DNA of 43,507 bases, taken from contig NZ_AULB01000043.1 in the NCBI RefSeq assembly GCF_000425065.1, forward strand, positions 1 through 43,507, in the 5' to 3' direction. Numbering within the stretch: the stretch's first letter is position 1; each line of letters starts with the position of its first letter. The notes under the pieces are model-generated. The model searched no databases. It was not told the origin of the DNA and saw nothing but the letters and a program-made list of their open reading frames with translations. Below, piece after piece: positions 1-6,545 of this stretch. This DNA comes from Actinomadura rifamycini DSM 43936. GTDB taxonomy: Bacteria; Actinomycetota; Actinomycetes; Streptosporangiales; Streptosporangiaceae. A program made the position numbers and the translations under genes.

Positions 1-33
1 TTCGTCCTGAGCCAGGATCAAACTCTCCATTAA
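1..33 (-). rRNA. 16S rRNA, 5' end only
   Basis: The reverse complement carries the universal 16S 5' segment AGAGTTTGATCCTGGCTCAG followed by GACGAA. If its first base (position 26) is E. coli position 8, the mature 5' end falls near 33. The gene continues off the left edge of the window. An rRNA leader and three promoters lie upstream on the same strand. Confidence 0.97.
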
Positions 34-287
34 GGTCTTACCGACCCTTCGGGGGCGAACCCGAAGAGCCAAACCTTGGAAACAATCCCGGCAATGCACC
101 ACTCGGGTGCTTGCCTCAAAGAAATCCCCAGCCTCACATCCCCTGACGGGGATGCAGGGCCTCGGGGGTGATCCGGCCTGCCGGCCGAATCGTTAAAGGC
201 ACTGGCTTTTAACACGCTGTTGAGTTCTCAAGAAACGGACACCCACCGTGCTCGACCGGCTTTCGCTGGTCTCGCCCCGGGGCGACT
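34..287 (-). promoter_or_regulatory. rRNA leader with antitermination-type boxes
   Basis: This is the transcribed spacer between the nearest rRNA promoter and mature 16S. On the minus strand it contains TTCTTGAGAACTCAACAGCG (about 212-232), a segment that recurs in actinomycete rRNA leaders. It also has a boxA-like TTCTTTGAGG near 116-125. Antitermination and processing roles are inferred from family knowledge. Reading frames across this stretch have no support. Confidence 0.7.
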
Positions 288-293
288 GTTCTT

Positions 294-321
294 ACTTTAT
301 CGGTTCCGGCCGGCTTGTCAA
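294..321 (-). promoter_or_regulatory. rRNA promoter, proximal
   Basis: On the minus strand a perfect -35 TTGACA (316-321) is followed by a 16-nt spacer and -10 TAAAGT (294-299). The spacer contains CCGGCCGGA, shared at the same offset with the next promoter upstream. This is the promoter nearest to 16S. Confidence 0.85.
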
Positions 322-384
322 TTTCCGGCTTTTCCCGATGCCTTTCGGGTTCCGCTTGCGCGGTTCCTTCCGGGCGGTGGTGCT

Positions 385-412
385 ATTTCATCAGATCCGG
401 CCGGTTTGTCAA
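385..412 (-). promoter_or_regulatory. rRNA promoter, middle
   Basis: On the minus strand -35 TTGACA (407-412) is followed by a 16-nt spacer and TGAAAT (385-390). The alternative -10 GAAATA gives a 17-nt spacer. Spacer length and the internal CCGGCCGGA match the proximal promoter, which suggests tandem duplication of a promoter unit. Confidence 0.75.
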
Positions 413-537
413 AATCGGCTGTTTCCGACCCACCACCGATCGGCGGACACGGCGGAGCCGCATCTGCTTGGTCGGGTGTGGTTCCCCTTCGGGCCGGCCG
501 CCTCTCGGCGTCCTGGCTCCCCTGTGGGGCGGAGAGA

Positions 538-566
538 ACATTATGCCCCCGGGGTCGGAACGTCAA
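538..566 (-). promoter_or_regulatory. rRNA promoter, distal
   Basis: On the minus strand -35 TTGACG (561-566) is followed by 17 nt and TAATGT (538-543). A -10 read as CATAAT at 540-545 would leave a 15-nt spacer. It lies in a gene-free stretch and points toward the 16S gene. Confidence 0.6.
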
Positions 567-662
567 ACCAGCGCGCGGGGATTTTTCTCCGGGCCGGTCG
601 GCGGGTGCCGGAAAAGTCCCGGAGGCGGGCCGCTCACCTGCGCTGATGCCCGAAAACGGGCG

Positions 663-1022
663 TCAGGCGGACTGGGCCAAGTAGCCGCCGAGGAACAGGA
701 TCCCCTCGGCGCCCACCCAGAGGAACGCGGCGGCGGTCAGCATCATTCCGAGCCGGTCCGGGTGACGCCGGACACGCGGCAGCGCCAGCGCGGCGAGCGT
801 GATGGCGACCGCAGGGATCACGACGGCGAGCGACGCGAGGACGGAGTTCTGGAAGCTCGTCGCGCACGCGGGGTCGTGGACGCCCCCCGCTTCGCAGAAC
901 GCCTGCTCGCCCCAGCCGCCGAACGCGGTGAACGTCCAGAGCGCGGCGAGCACCACGTCGGCCACCGCGGGGATCGCGGGCGAGATCCACCACTCGCCGG
1001 TACGTCTCGGAGCGACTTGCAC
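663..1022 (-). CDS. small integral membrane protein
   Basis: A protein of 119 residues with about three hydrophobic segments (roughly residues 18-35, 62-80 and 95-112), separated by a loop containing two cysteines. I do not recognise a family. The GTG start at 1022 lies 6 nt after the stop of the upstream VTC-domain gene, with a weak AAGG ribosome site, so it is probably the third gene of the operon DUF4956-VTC-this gene. Such an inner-membrane partner could belong to the same envelope complex, but that is inference from position only. The exact start is uncertain because several in-frame GTG codons would still retain all membrane segments. Confidence 0.7.
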   Translation of the reverse strand: MQVAPRRTGEWWISPAIPAVADVVLAALWTFTAFGGWGEQAFCEAGGVHDPACATSFQNSVLASLAVVIPAVAITLAALALPRVRRHPDRLGMMLTAAAFLWVGAEGILFLGGYLAQSA

Positions 1023-1028
1023 GTCGCC

Positions 1029-1862
1029 TTATCTACCCCGCCACGGCCTGTTCCAAAGGGGGTGCGCGGCACCGAAATAGGCCCGTATCGCGGGCCGCCA
1101 CGGGTTCGCCGGGACGCCCGGGTAGAGGACGGCCACGGCCACGCAGTACTTGCTGATCCTCACCGGACGGACGCCCTGGTCACGCAGGATCCGGTCCACC
1201 GGGGCCTCGCCGCCCGCGGACTTCGACTCGATGAGGACGACGCCCGGATCGGCGGCCATCGTGGTGCCGGCGCCGTCGGCGCACGTGAGGGCGGTGTCGA
1301 AGGTCACGCGTCCCGGACCGGACAGCTGGACGAGCGTCGAGCGCAGGTAGTCGGTCGTCGCGCTGGTGACGACGGCCCGGGGCGGGTTCGTCCGGTACGC
1401 CGACAGCAGGACGTCCTGCAGGAAGGCGCGCGCGGTGCCGTCGAGGGTCGCGCGGCGGGCGGCGTCGTAGGGCATGCGGCGCTTGTCGGTGGCGTTGCGG
1501 GCCCCCGACAGCTTCACCTCGAACATGCACTCGCCGCTGTCCATGTAGGTGCGGGTCCGCATCTTGTAGCGCTGCCGGCGGCCCTGCCGGTGCTGGCGGA
1601 ACGTGAGGAGGTTCGGGGTGTCGAAGTAGGTGGAGGAGTAGCGGAAGGCGCGGCGCCCGTCGATCTCGAGGGCCGCGTACTCGCCGTCGAGGCGCGGGAG
1701 CATCGCGGCGCACAGCTCGGCGGGCACCAGGTACTTGCGGTCGACGCGGGTCTGGAGTTCGGCGCGGTCGAGGACCTGGGCGAGGGACATGGACGGCAGC
1801 GCCCCGGTGAGGCGCGCGACCGCGGCGGTCCCGTCGACGGCCAGGTCGGTGAGGACGGTCAT
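1029..1862 (-). CDS. VTC-domain (polyphosphate polymerase domain) protein
   Basis: A protein of 277 residues resembling the VTC/CYTH-like domain found in polyphosphate polymerases. In the N-terminal half it has the typical RVDRKYLVP segment, RYSSTYFDTP, a Lys/Arg-rich KMRTRTYMDSG strand, FEVKLSG and further on VLIESKS, then the C-terminal VRISKY. Together these supply the basic tunnel residues and acidic metal ligands of the fold. I chose the ATG at 1862, which forms an ATGA overlap with the stop of the upstream DUF4956 gene; a longer frame upstream reads antisense-like Arg/Pro sequence. VTC-domain proteins next to DUF4956 membrane proteins are a recurrent bacterial pairing. The substrate is not proven from sequence, so polyphosphate synthesis is an inference. 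Confidence 0.88.
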   Translation of the reverse strand: MTVLTDLAVDGTAAVARLTGALPSMSLAQVLDRAELQTRVDRKYLVPAELCAAMLPRLDGEYAALEIDGRRAFRYSSTYFDTPNLLTFRQHRQGRRQRYKMRTRTYMDSGECMFEVKLSGARNATDKRRMPYDAARRATLDGTARAFLQDVLLSAYRTNPPRAVVTSATTDYLRSTLVQLSGPGRVTFDTALTCADGAGTTMAADPGVVLIESKSAGGEAPVDRILRDQGVRPVRISKYCVAVAVLYPGVPANPWRPAIRAYFGAAHPLWNRPWRGR

Positions 1863-2485
1863 CGCGCTTCGCCTCGGACGGACCACGCGGGACGCGTCGG
1901 GTACGGGGTGGCGACGTCGGCGGGGCGCGGCTTCTGCTCCGCCCGCCGGTACCGGACGTCGACGATCGAGACGTCGCGCACGTAGTCGACCTCGGTCACG
2001 GTGCAGGACAGGACGGTTCCGCCGAGGCGGTGCTCGAGGTCGGCGTGCAGGGCGGCGGGGTCGGCGTGGACGACGTCGAGCGTCACGACCCGGCGCTGGG
2101 TGCGGGGCGCGAGGCGGGGGTGGTCGGCGACGTACATCATCGCGAGCAGCACCGCGTCGAGCAGGACGGCCAGCCACGGGATGACGGCGGCGATGCCGTT
2201 GACCAGGCCGAGGGCGAGGGCGACGAAGTAGTAGCCGACCTCCTCCTGGGTGATGGCGTCCGAACGGAGCCGGATGATCGACAGGACGGCGAAGAGCCCG
2301 AACCCGACGGCGACGTCGGCCCGTTCGGCCAGCAGCAGCGAAACCACCGTGAAGACTCCGACGTTGACCGCTATGTAGGCCAGCCGCAGGTCCTTGCGGT
2401 GGTGCCGGCGGAAGTAGATCACGTGCGCGAGCACGGTGATCGCGGTCAAGTTCGCGGCGAGGCCGTACAGGACGTGTTCAGCCAC
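1859..2485 (-). CDS. DUF4956 family membrane protein
   Basis: A protein of 208 residues with four predicted membrane helices in its first 130 residues and a cytoplasmic ferredoxin-like C-terminal domain of about 70 residues (from about residue 133). The helix-loop signature LSIIRLRSDAITQEEVGYY is characteristic of DUF4956. The GTG start at 2485 is preceded by a strong GGAGG site 6-7 nt away. It is the first gene of the minus-strand operon and overlaps the VTC-domain gene by the ATGA junction. It probably forms the membrane partner of that enzyme. Its promoter region is shared with the divergent two-component operon. Confidence 0.88.
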   Translation of the reverse strand: MAEHVLYGLAANLTAITVLAHVIYFRRHHRKDLRLAYIAVNVGVFTVVSLLLAERADVAVGFGLFAVLSIIRLRSDAITQEEVGYYFVALALGLVNGIAAVIPWLAVLLDAVLLAMMYVADHPRLAPRTQRRVVTLDVVHADPAALHADLEHRLGGTVLSCTVTEVDYVRDVSIVDVRYRRAEQKPRPADVATPYPTRPAWSVRGEAR

Positions 2486-2509
2486 AGGTTCCTCCTGATT
2501 GCGGTCCGG

Positions 2510-2624
2510 TTCATGGAGTACGGTCCCCGGCCGCGATGGGAGTCGGGTGAGAGCTGCATGAAAGAGCGTTCATGGAGCGCGTGGCCTGCGGGGCGGCGCC
2601 TCGGGCGGATGAAAGCCTTTTCAT
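2510..2624. promoter_or_regulatory. divergent operator region with TTCATG/ATGAAA repeats
   Basis: The 184-bp gap between the two divergent operons holds TTCATGGAG at 2510-2518 and again at 2569-2577. It also has an inverted repeat CATGAA-N6-TTCATG at 2557-2574 and a second one, ATGAAA-N4-TTTCAT, at 2609-2624. Repeated half-sites of this kind suit a dimeric OmpR-family regulator, most simply the response regulator encoded at 4518. The protein-DNA link is inference. Confidence 0.5.
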
Positions 2625-2669
2625 GCGCGCTTAACCGTGGGTTCGGCGGCCGCGTGCGAGGTTGGCACC

Positions 2670-3074
2670 ATGTCGGTTTCAGTACGCAGGTGGTGCCTGG
2701 GCGCCGCGGTGGGCGGGGTGCTGCTCCTCGCGGCGCTGGTGGGGGTCGTCCAGGCGCGGGAGAGCACGCCGCCGTCGCTCGGCGGGACGATCGAGGTCAG
2801 CAGGTCGCCGGGGACGACGGGCGGGCCCGCCCCGTCCGGCCCGGCCGGGGCGTCCGGCGGCGGGGGCGGCGGGGGTTCGGGGACGTCGCCGGGCGGGGGC
2901 GCGGTGCCGGTGCCGGGCGAGGGGCCCGGCGGGGGGCCGGGCGGGCAGGCGGTGTCGCCGCCGCCGGTCCAGCCGAGCGACGACGATGACGACGGGCCCC
3001 ACGGGGACGACGGAGCGAACGGGGCCAATGGGGACGACGGAGTCAACGGGGACGACGACCGCGATGACGGGTGA
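2670..3074 (+). CDS. exported Gly/Pro/Asp-rich protein
   Basis: A protein of 134 residues. An N-terminal signal or anchor helix follows two arginines (about residues 8-27). Then comes a long Gly/Ser/Pro-rich unstructured stretch with a run of seven glycines, and finally a strongly acidic tail in which Asp alternates with Gly and Asn. No known domain is seen. I chose the ATG at 2670, just before the basic n-region, rather than an in-frame codon upstream. Its 3' end overlaps the sensor kinase start by 11 nt, so the three genes at 2670-5177 form one operon. The acidic tail could bind divalent cations outside the membrane and act as an accessory to the sensor; this is speculation. Confidence 0.7.
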   Translation: MSVSVRRWCLGAAVGGVLLLAALVGVVQARESTPPSLGGTIEVSRSPGTTGGPAPSGPAGASGGGGGGGSGTSPGGGAVPVPGEGPGGGPGGQAVSPPPVQPSDDDDDGPHGDDGANGANGDDGVNGDDDRDDG

Positions 3075-4521
3075 GGTTCGGGCGACCGCGCGGGCGCGGA
3101 TCGTCGGCTGGATGCTGCTGCTGGTCGGGCTGGCGCTGGCCGGGTCGGTGACGGTGACGTGGTCGGTGCTGTCGGCGCGGTTGAACGACCGGGTGAACAA
3201 CGAGCTGACGCACGAGGCGAACAAGCTGCGCAGCTACATGAAGAACGGCGTCGACCCCGCCACGGGGCGGCGGCCGGCGAACCTCACCGAGCTGCTGCGG
3301 GACTACCTCGTCCACAACCTGCCGGACGGCTACGAGACGTTCTTCTCCGTGGTGGACGGGCGCACCGAGAACCGCAGCGCGCAGGCGCCGCTGGCGCGGC
3401 TCGACCTGGACCCGGCGTTCGTCGCGAAGGCGGCGCGGGCGAAGCAGCCGACGTACGGGTGGGCGGAGTCGAGCGCGGGCGACGTCCGGTACGCGGTGCT
3501 GCCGGTGCGGATGGCGGACGATCCGCGGCAGGCGGCGCTCGTCGTCGTCGAGTTCCGGGACGCGCTGCGCGAAGAGGTGAACGAGACGACGCGGGTGCTC
3601 GGGTTCACCGCGTTCGGGGCGCTCGCGGTGGCGGGCGTGGTCGGGTGGCTCATCGCGGGGCGGGTGCTCGCGCCCATCCGGCTGGTGCGGCAGACCGCCG
3701 AGCAGATCGGCGAGTCGGACCTGACGCGGCGGCTGCTGGTGCGCGGCAACGACGACGTCGCGGCGCTCGCGTCGACGTTCAACCGGATGCTGGACCGGCT
3801 GGAGTCGGCGTTCGCGGCGCAGCGGCGGTTCCTGGACGACGCGGGCCACGAGCTCCGCACGCCCATCACCGTCATCCGGGGGCACCTGGAGCTGATGGGC
3901 GACGACCCGGACGAGCGCGAGGAGACGCGGGCGCTGCTGATGGAGGAGCTCGACCGGATGAACCGGATGGTCAACGACCTCATCATGCTCGCGAAGGCGG
4001 ACCGTCCGGACTTCCTGGACCTCGGCGAGATCGACCTCGCCGACCTGACGGTGGACGTCGTCGCGAAGTCGCGGGGGCTCGGCGACCGGCGGTGGCGCGT
4101 CGGCGCGGTCGCGGAGGTGCGGGTGCTCGGCGACGCGCAGCGGCTGACGCAGGCGCTGATGCAGCTGGCGTCCAACGCGGTGCGGCACACCGGCGACGGC
4201 GACACGGTCGAGGTGGGGTCGGCGGTGCGGGACGGGTCGGTGCTGCTGTGGGTGCGCGACACCGGGCCGGGCGTCCCCGCCGAGGACCGCGAGCGGATCT
4301 TCGAGCGGTTCGTCCGGGCGGGGTCGGGGCCGCGGCCGGCGGAGGGGTCGGGGCTGGGACTCGCGATCGTCGCGTCGATCGCGAAGGCGCACGGCGGCGC
4401 GGTGAGCGTGCACAGCCCGCTGGAGGGCGGCGCCCAGTTCGTCCTCGACATCCCGCTGCGCCCGGTGGTCGACGCGAGCGCCACCACGGTCGTCATGGCG
4501 GCGCCGGAGGTGACGCGGTGA
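3064..4521 (+). CDS. membrane sensor histidine kinase
   Basis: A protein of 485 residues with standard architecture: TM1 at about 13-35, an extracytoplasmic sensor region of about 140 residues, TM2 at about 178-200, HAMP to about 250, HisKA with the phosphoacceptor His262 in DAGHELRTP, and HATPase_c with N371 (LASNAVRHT), the G1 box DTGPGVP from D399 and the G2 box GSGLGLAI. All catalytic boxes look intact. The ATG at 3064 overlaps the upstream small gene, and the TGA overlaps the GTG of the response regulator, indicating translational coupling. The extracytoplasmic domain is not one I recognise, so the signal is unknown. Divergence from the VTC-domain operon suggests an envelope or phosphate-related stimulus. 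Confidence 0.95.
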   Translation: MTGEVRATARARIVGWMLLLVGLALAGSVTVTWSVLSARLNDRVNNELTHEANKLRSYMKNGVDPATGRRPANLTELLRDYLVHNLPDGYETFFSVVDGRTENRSAQAPLARLDLDPAFVAKAARAKQPTYGWAESSAGDVRYAVLPVRMADDPRQAALVVVEFRDALREEVNETTRVLGFTAFGALAVAGVVGWLIAGRVLAPIRLVRQTAEQIGESDLTRRLLVRGNDDVAALASTFNRMLDRLESAFAAQRRFLDDAGHELRTPITVIRGHLELMGDDPDEREETRALLMEELDRMNRMVNDLIMLAKADRPDFLDLGEIDLADLTVDVVAKSRGLGDRRWRVGAVAEVRVLGDAQRLTQALMQLASNAVRHTGDGDTVEVGSAVRDGSVLLWVRDTGPGVPAEDRERIFERFVRAGSGPRPAEGSGLGLAIVASIAKAHGGAVSVHSPLEGGAQFVLDIPLRPVVDASATTVVMAAPEVTR

Positions 4522-5177
4522 ACCGGATCCTGATCGCCGAGGACGAGCGGCGCATCACGTCGTTTCTGGAGAAGGGGCTGCGCTCGAACGGGTTCACGAC
4601 GTCGGTCGTGGCGGACGGGCTGTCGGCGTACGAGCACGCGCGGACGGGCGAGTTCGACCTGATGATCCTGGATCTGGGCCTGCCGGTGCAGGACGGCTTC
4701 ACGGTGCTGCGGCGGCTCCGCGGCGAGCGCGTCACGATGCCGGTGATCATCCTGACGGCGCGGGACACGGTGGCGGACACCGTCGCGGGCCTGGAGGGCG
4801 GCGCGGACGACTACATCGCCAAGCCGTTCGCGTTCGAGGAGCTGCTCGCGCGCGTCCGGCTGCGGCTGCGCACGGAGCGGATCCCGGAGGCGACCGTGCT
4901 GCGCGCCGGGGACCTCGACCTCGACCTGCGGACCCGGCGGGCCCGCATCGACGGGCGGACCGTCGAGCTGACCGCGCGCGAGTTCGCCCTGGCCGAGGTG
5001 TTCTGCCGGCACCCCGACCAGGTGCTCACCCGCGAGCAGCTCCTCAGCCAGGTGTGGGGGTTCGACTTCGATCCGGGGTCGAACATCGTCGACGTCTACA
5101 TCCGGTACCTGCGGCGGAAGCTGGGCACGGCCCGGATCGAGACGGTCCGCGGCGTCGGCTACCGGCTGCGCCCCTGA
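4518..5177 (+). CDS. OmpR-family response regulator
   Basis: A protein of 219 residues with a receiver domain (acidic pocket E8-D9, phosphoacceptor D52 in LDLGLP, conserved Lys near 102 in IAKPF) and a C-terminal winged helix ending in VRGVGYRL, typical of the OmpR/PhoB class. It starts with GTG in a GTGA overlap with the kinase stop, so the pair is cognate. Its likely targets include the repeat-bearing spacer at 2510-2624, which would give autoregulation plus control of the VTC-domain operon. The gene ends inside a 13-bp hairpin shared with the convergent neighbour. Confidence 0.95.
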   Translation: MNRILIAEDERRITSFLEKGLRSNGFTTSVVADGLSAYEHARTGEFDLMILDLGLPVQDGFTVLRRLRGERVTMPVIILTARDTVADTVAGLEGGADDYIAKPFAFEELLARVRLRLRTERIPEATVLRAGDLDLDLRTRRARIDGRTVELTAREFALAEVFCRHPDQVLTREQLLSQVWGFDFDPGSNIVDVYIRYLRRKLGTARIETVRGVGYRLRP

Positions 5178-5206
5178 CCGCGCGCCGCCCGGAGGCGCGC
5201 GGTCAG
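5174..5206. terminator. bidirectional hairpin terminator
   Basis: A perfect 13-bp inverted repeat (5174-5186 and 5194-5206) with a 7-nt loop lies between convergent genes. The TGA of the plus-strand regulator (5175-5177) sits in one arm and the TGA of the minus-strand gene (5203-5205) sits in the other. There is no U-tract, as is usual in high-GC actinomycetes. Confidence 0.8.
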
Positions 5207-5790
5207 GTGATGTCCTTCGACTCGTGCAGGTTCATGTCCATGACGATCGCGGTCACCGCGGCCATCGTGCGCAGCGGCTCCGGCACCGGGTCGAAGATCT
5301 CGACGTCGTACTTGTCGGCCGTCGTCAGCAGGTGGGTGACGACCCCCGCCCACTTCTTGCGGACGTGCGCGACCTTCTTCCCGTCCTTGTCGCGGACCTG
5401 GAAGTTGTTGCGCGGGATGTCCACCTCGACGTCGCCGACCACCGTCCCGTCCTTGTCCCGGACGGCGTAGAAGCGGCCGACGCGGCGGGTGGCGAACGCC
5501 CCGACGACGTCCCCGTCGGGGCGGCGCACCTCGGTGAGCGAGCGCCCCTTCTGCTTGTCGACGACGAGGACCGGCTCGCCGTCGGGCGTGCTCAGCAGCA
5601 CCGCGCGGGCGTCCAGGTCCGACTTGCCGGGGAAGGCGGTGCGGAGCGCCTCGCCGCGCCGCCGGTCGGTCTCGTCGGCGACGGCGACGGTCGTCCCGTC
5701 GCCGTCCATGACCCGGTACTTCGACTTCGCGAACGGGCCCCTGCGGGGCTGCTCGACCCTGAACACCGGGGAGCTGAACACTTCGCTCAC
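5203..5790 (-). CDS. phospholipid scramblase-like (LURP-one fold) protein, copy 2
   Basis: A protein of 195 residues resembling the bacterial scramblase/LURP-one-related family: a 12-stranded barrel fold around a C-terminal hydrophobic helix, here AAVTAIVMDMNL near the end. Recurrent strand pairs such as YRVMDGDG, YAVRDKDG and FQVRDKDGK fit the repeated beta-hairpin pattern. The GTG start at 5790 follows GGGAGGACGC. It has the same length as the next gene upstream (5931-6518) and shares the layout of an SPVF/SPVL start, QPRR motif, Trp-Lys segment and ADKY segment, so the two are tandem paralogues. Membrane-bending or lipid-associated roles are known for some relatives but are not demonstrated for bacterial ones. 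Confidence 0.82.
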   Translation of the reverse strand: MSEVFSSPVFRVEQPRRGPFAKSKYRVMDGDGTTVAVADETDRRRGEALRTAFPGKSDLDARAVLLSTPDGEPVLVVDKQKGRSLTEVRRPDGDVVGAFATRRVGRFYAVRDKDGTVVGDVEVDIPRNNFQVRDKDGKKVAHVRKKWAGVVTHLLTTADKYDVEIFDPVPEPLRTMAAVTAIVMDMNLHESKDIT

Positions 5791-5808
5791 GCGTCCTCCC
5801 GCCTTCCC

Positions 5809-5826
5809 GGCCCGCGGACGCGGGCC
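5809..5826. other. short hairpin in intergenic gap
   Basis: A 7-bp perfect inverted repeat (5809-5815 and 5820-5826) with loop GGAC lies just upstream of the start of the second scramblase-like gene. Together with the larger hairpin at 5838-5862 it fills most of the 140-bp gap. It may be a processing or attenuation structure; there is no stronger evidence. Confidence 0.4.
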
Positions 5827-5837
5827 GCTTCCGTGGC

Positions 5838-5862
5838 GGACGGCGCGCGGCCCGCGCCGTCC
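5838..5862 (-). terminator. hairpin between the two scramblase-like genes
   Basis: A perfect 10-bp stem (5838-5847 and 5853-5862) with loop CGGCC lies in the 140-bp gap after the upstream paralogue. It probably terminates or attenuates transcription from the DUF4132 operon before the second paralogue. Confidence 0.55.
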
Positions 5863-5930
5863 AAGCGGCGATCCTGCCAAGGGCCGCGCGCCAGGGAAAG
5901 TCCCGGACGGTCCACGGTTCCGTGCGGGGG

Positions 5931-6518
5931 TCAGCCGGGGAGCCAGTCCTTGCCCTCGTAGAGGATCAGGTCGATCGCCATCGGCGACATGACGACCAGG
6001 GTGCGCAGGGGGTCGGCGGACGGCCGGTGGATCTCCAGCCGGTACTTGTCCGCGCTGAGCGCCATTTCGGTCGCGAACCCCTTCCATTTCTTGTCCATCT
6101 GCGCGACGTGCGTCCCGTTCGCGTCGACGATCCTGAACTTGCGCTGCCACGGGCCCGCGTCCATCCCGCCGATCGGGCGCTCCGCCGCGTCCAGGATGTC
6201 GAAGGCGTGCCGGCGTTTCACCGTCCTCCGGAACATCCCGACCGGGGCGCCGTCCGGCAGCGCCACCTGCGCCCAGTCGAACCCGGCCTGGACGGTGAGC
6301 AGCGGGTGCCCGTCCGGGGTCTCCACGTAGACGACGCGGCCGGAGCCGCCGTCGCCGAGGATGACCCGGAACGTCTTCTTGAGCGTCGAGACGTCGTCCT
6401 CGGCGGCGCGCGCCACCAGCGTGCCGTTGCCGTCGAACACCTTGTACTCGGAGCGGGCGGACGGGGCCCGCCGCGGCTGGTCCACGGTCAGCACCGGGGA
6501 GTCGAAGAGCCGGTACAC
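5931..6518 (-). CDS. phospholipid scramblase-like (LURP-one fold) protein, copy 1
   Basis: A protein of 195 residues, tandem paralogue of the gene at 5203-5790 with the same order of motifs (DSPVLTVDQPRR at the start, FRIVDANG in the middle, KKWKGF, ADKYRLEI) and a hydrophobic C-terminal helix near SPMAIDLILY. The GTG start at 6518 has a GGAG site upstream. It begins 27 nt after the stop of the DUF4132 gene, so the order DUF4132-copy 1-copy 2 is a likely operon, with a hairpin partly uncoupling the last gene. The function in bacteria is not settled; membrane lipid association is family knowledge and not visible here. Confidence 0.82.
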   Translation of the reverse strand: MYRLFDSPVLTVDQPRRAPSARSEYKVFDGNGTLVARAAEDDVSTLKKTFRVILGDGGSGRVVYVETPDGHPLLTVQAGFDWAQVALPDGAPVGMFRRTVKRRHAFDILDAAERPIGGMDAGPWQRKFRIVDANGTHVAQMDKKWKGFATEMALSADKYRLEIHRPSADPLRTLVVMSPMAIDLILYEGKDWLPG

Positions 6519-6545
6519 GGCCGGTACTCCTTCACGTAGGGGACG

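Noticed and set aside
315..1985. A 556-codon open frame on the plus strand across the rRNA promoters and the VTC-domain gene
   Set aside because: It runs through rRNA control DNA and antisense to well-supported genes, with Arg/Gly-rich sequence and no domain; typical of stop-poor frames in high-GC DNA.
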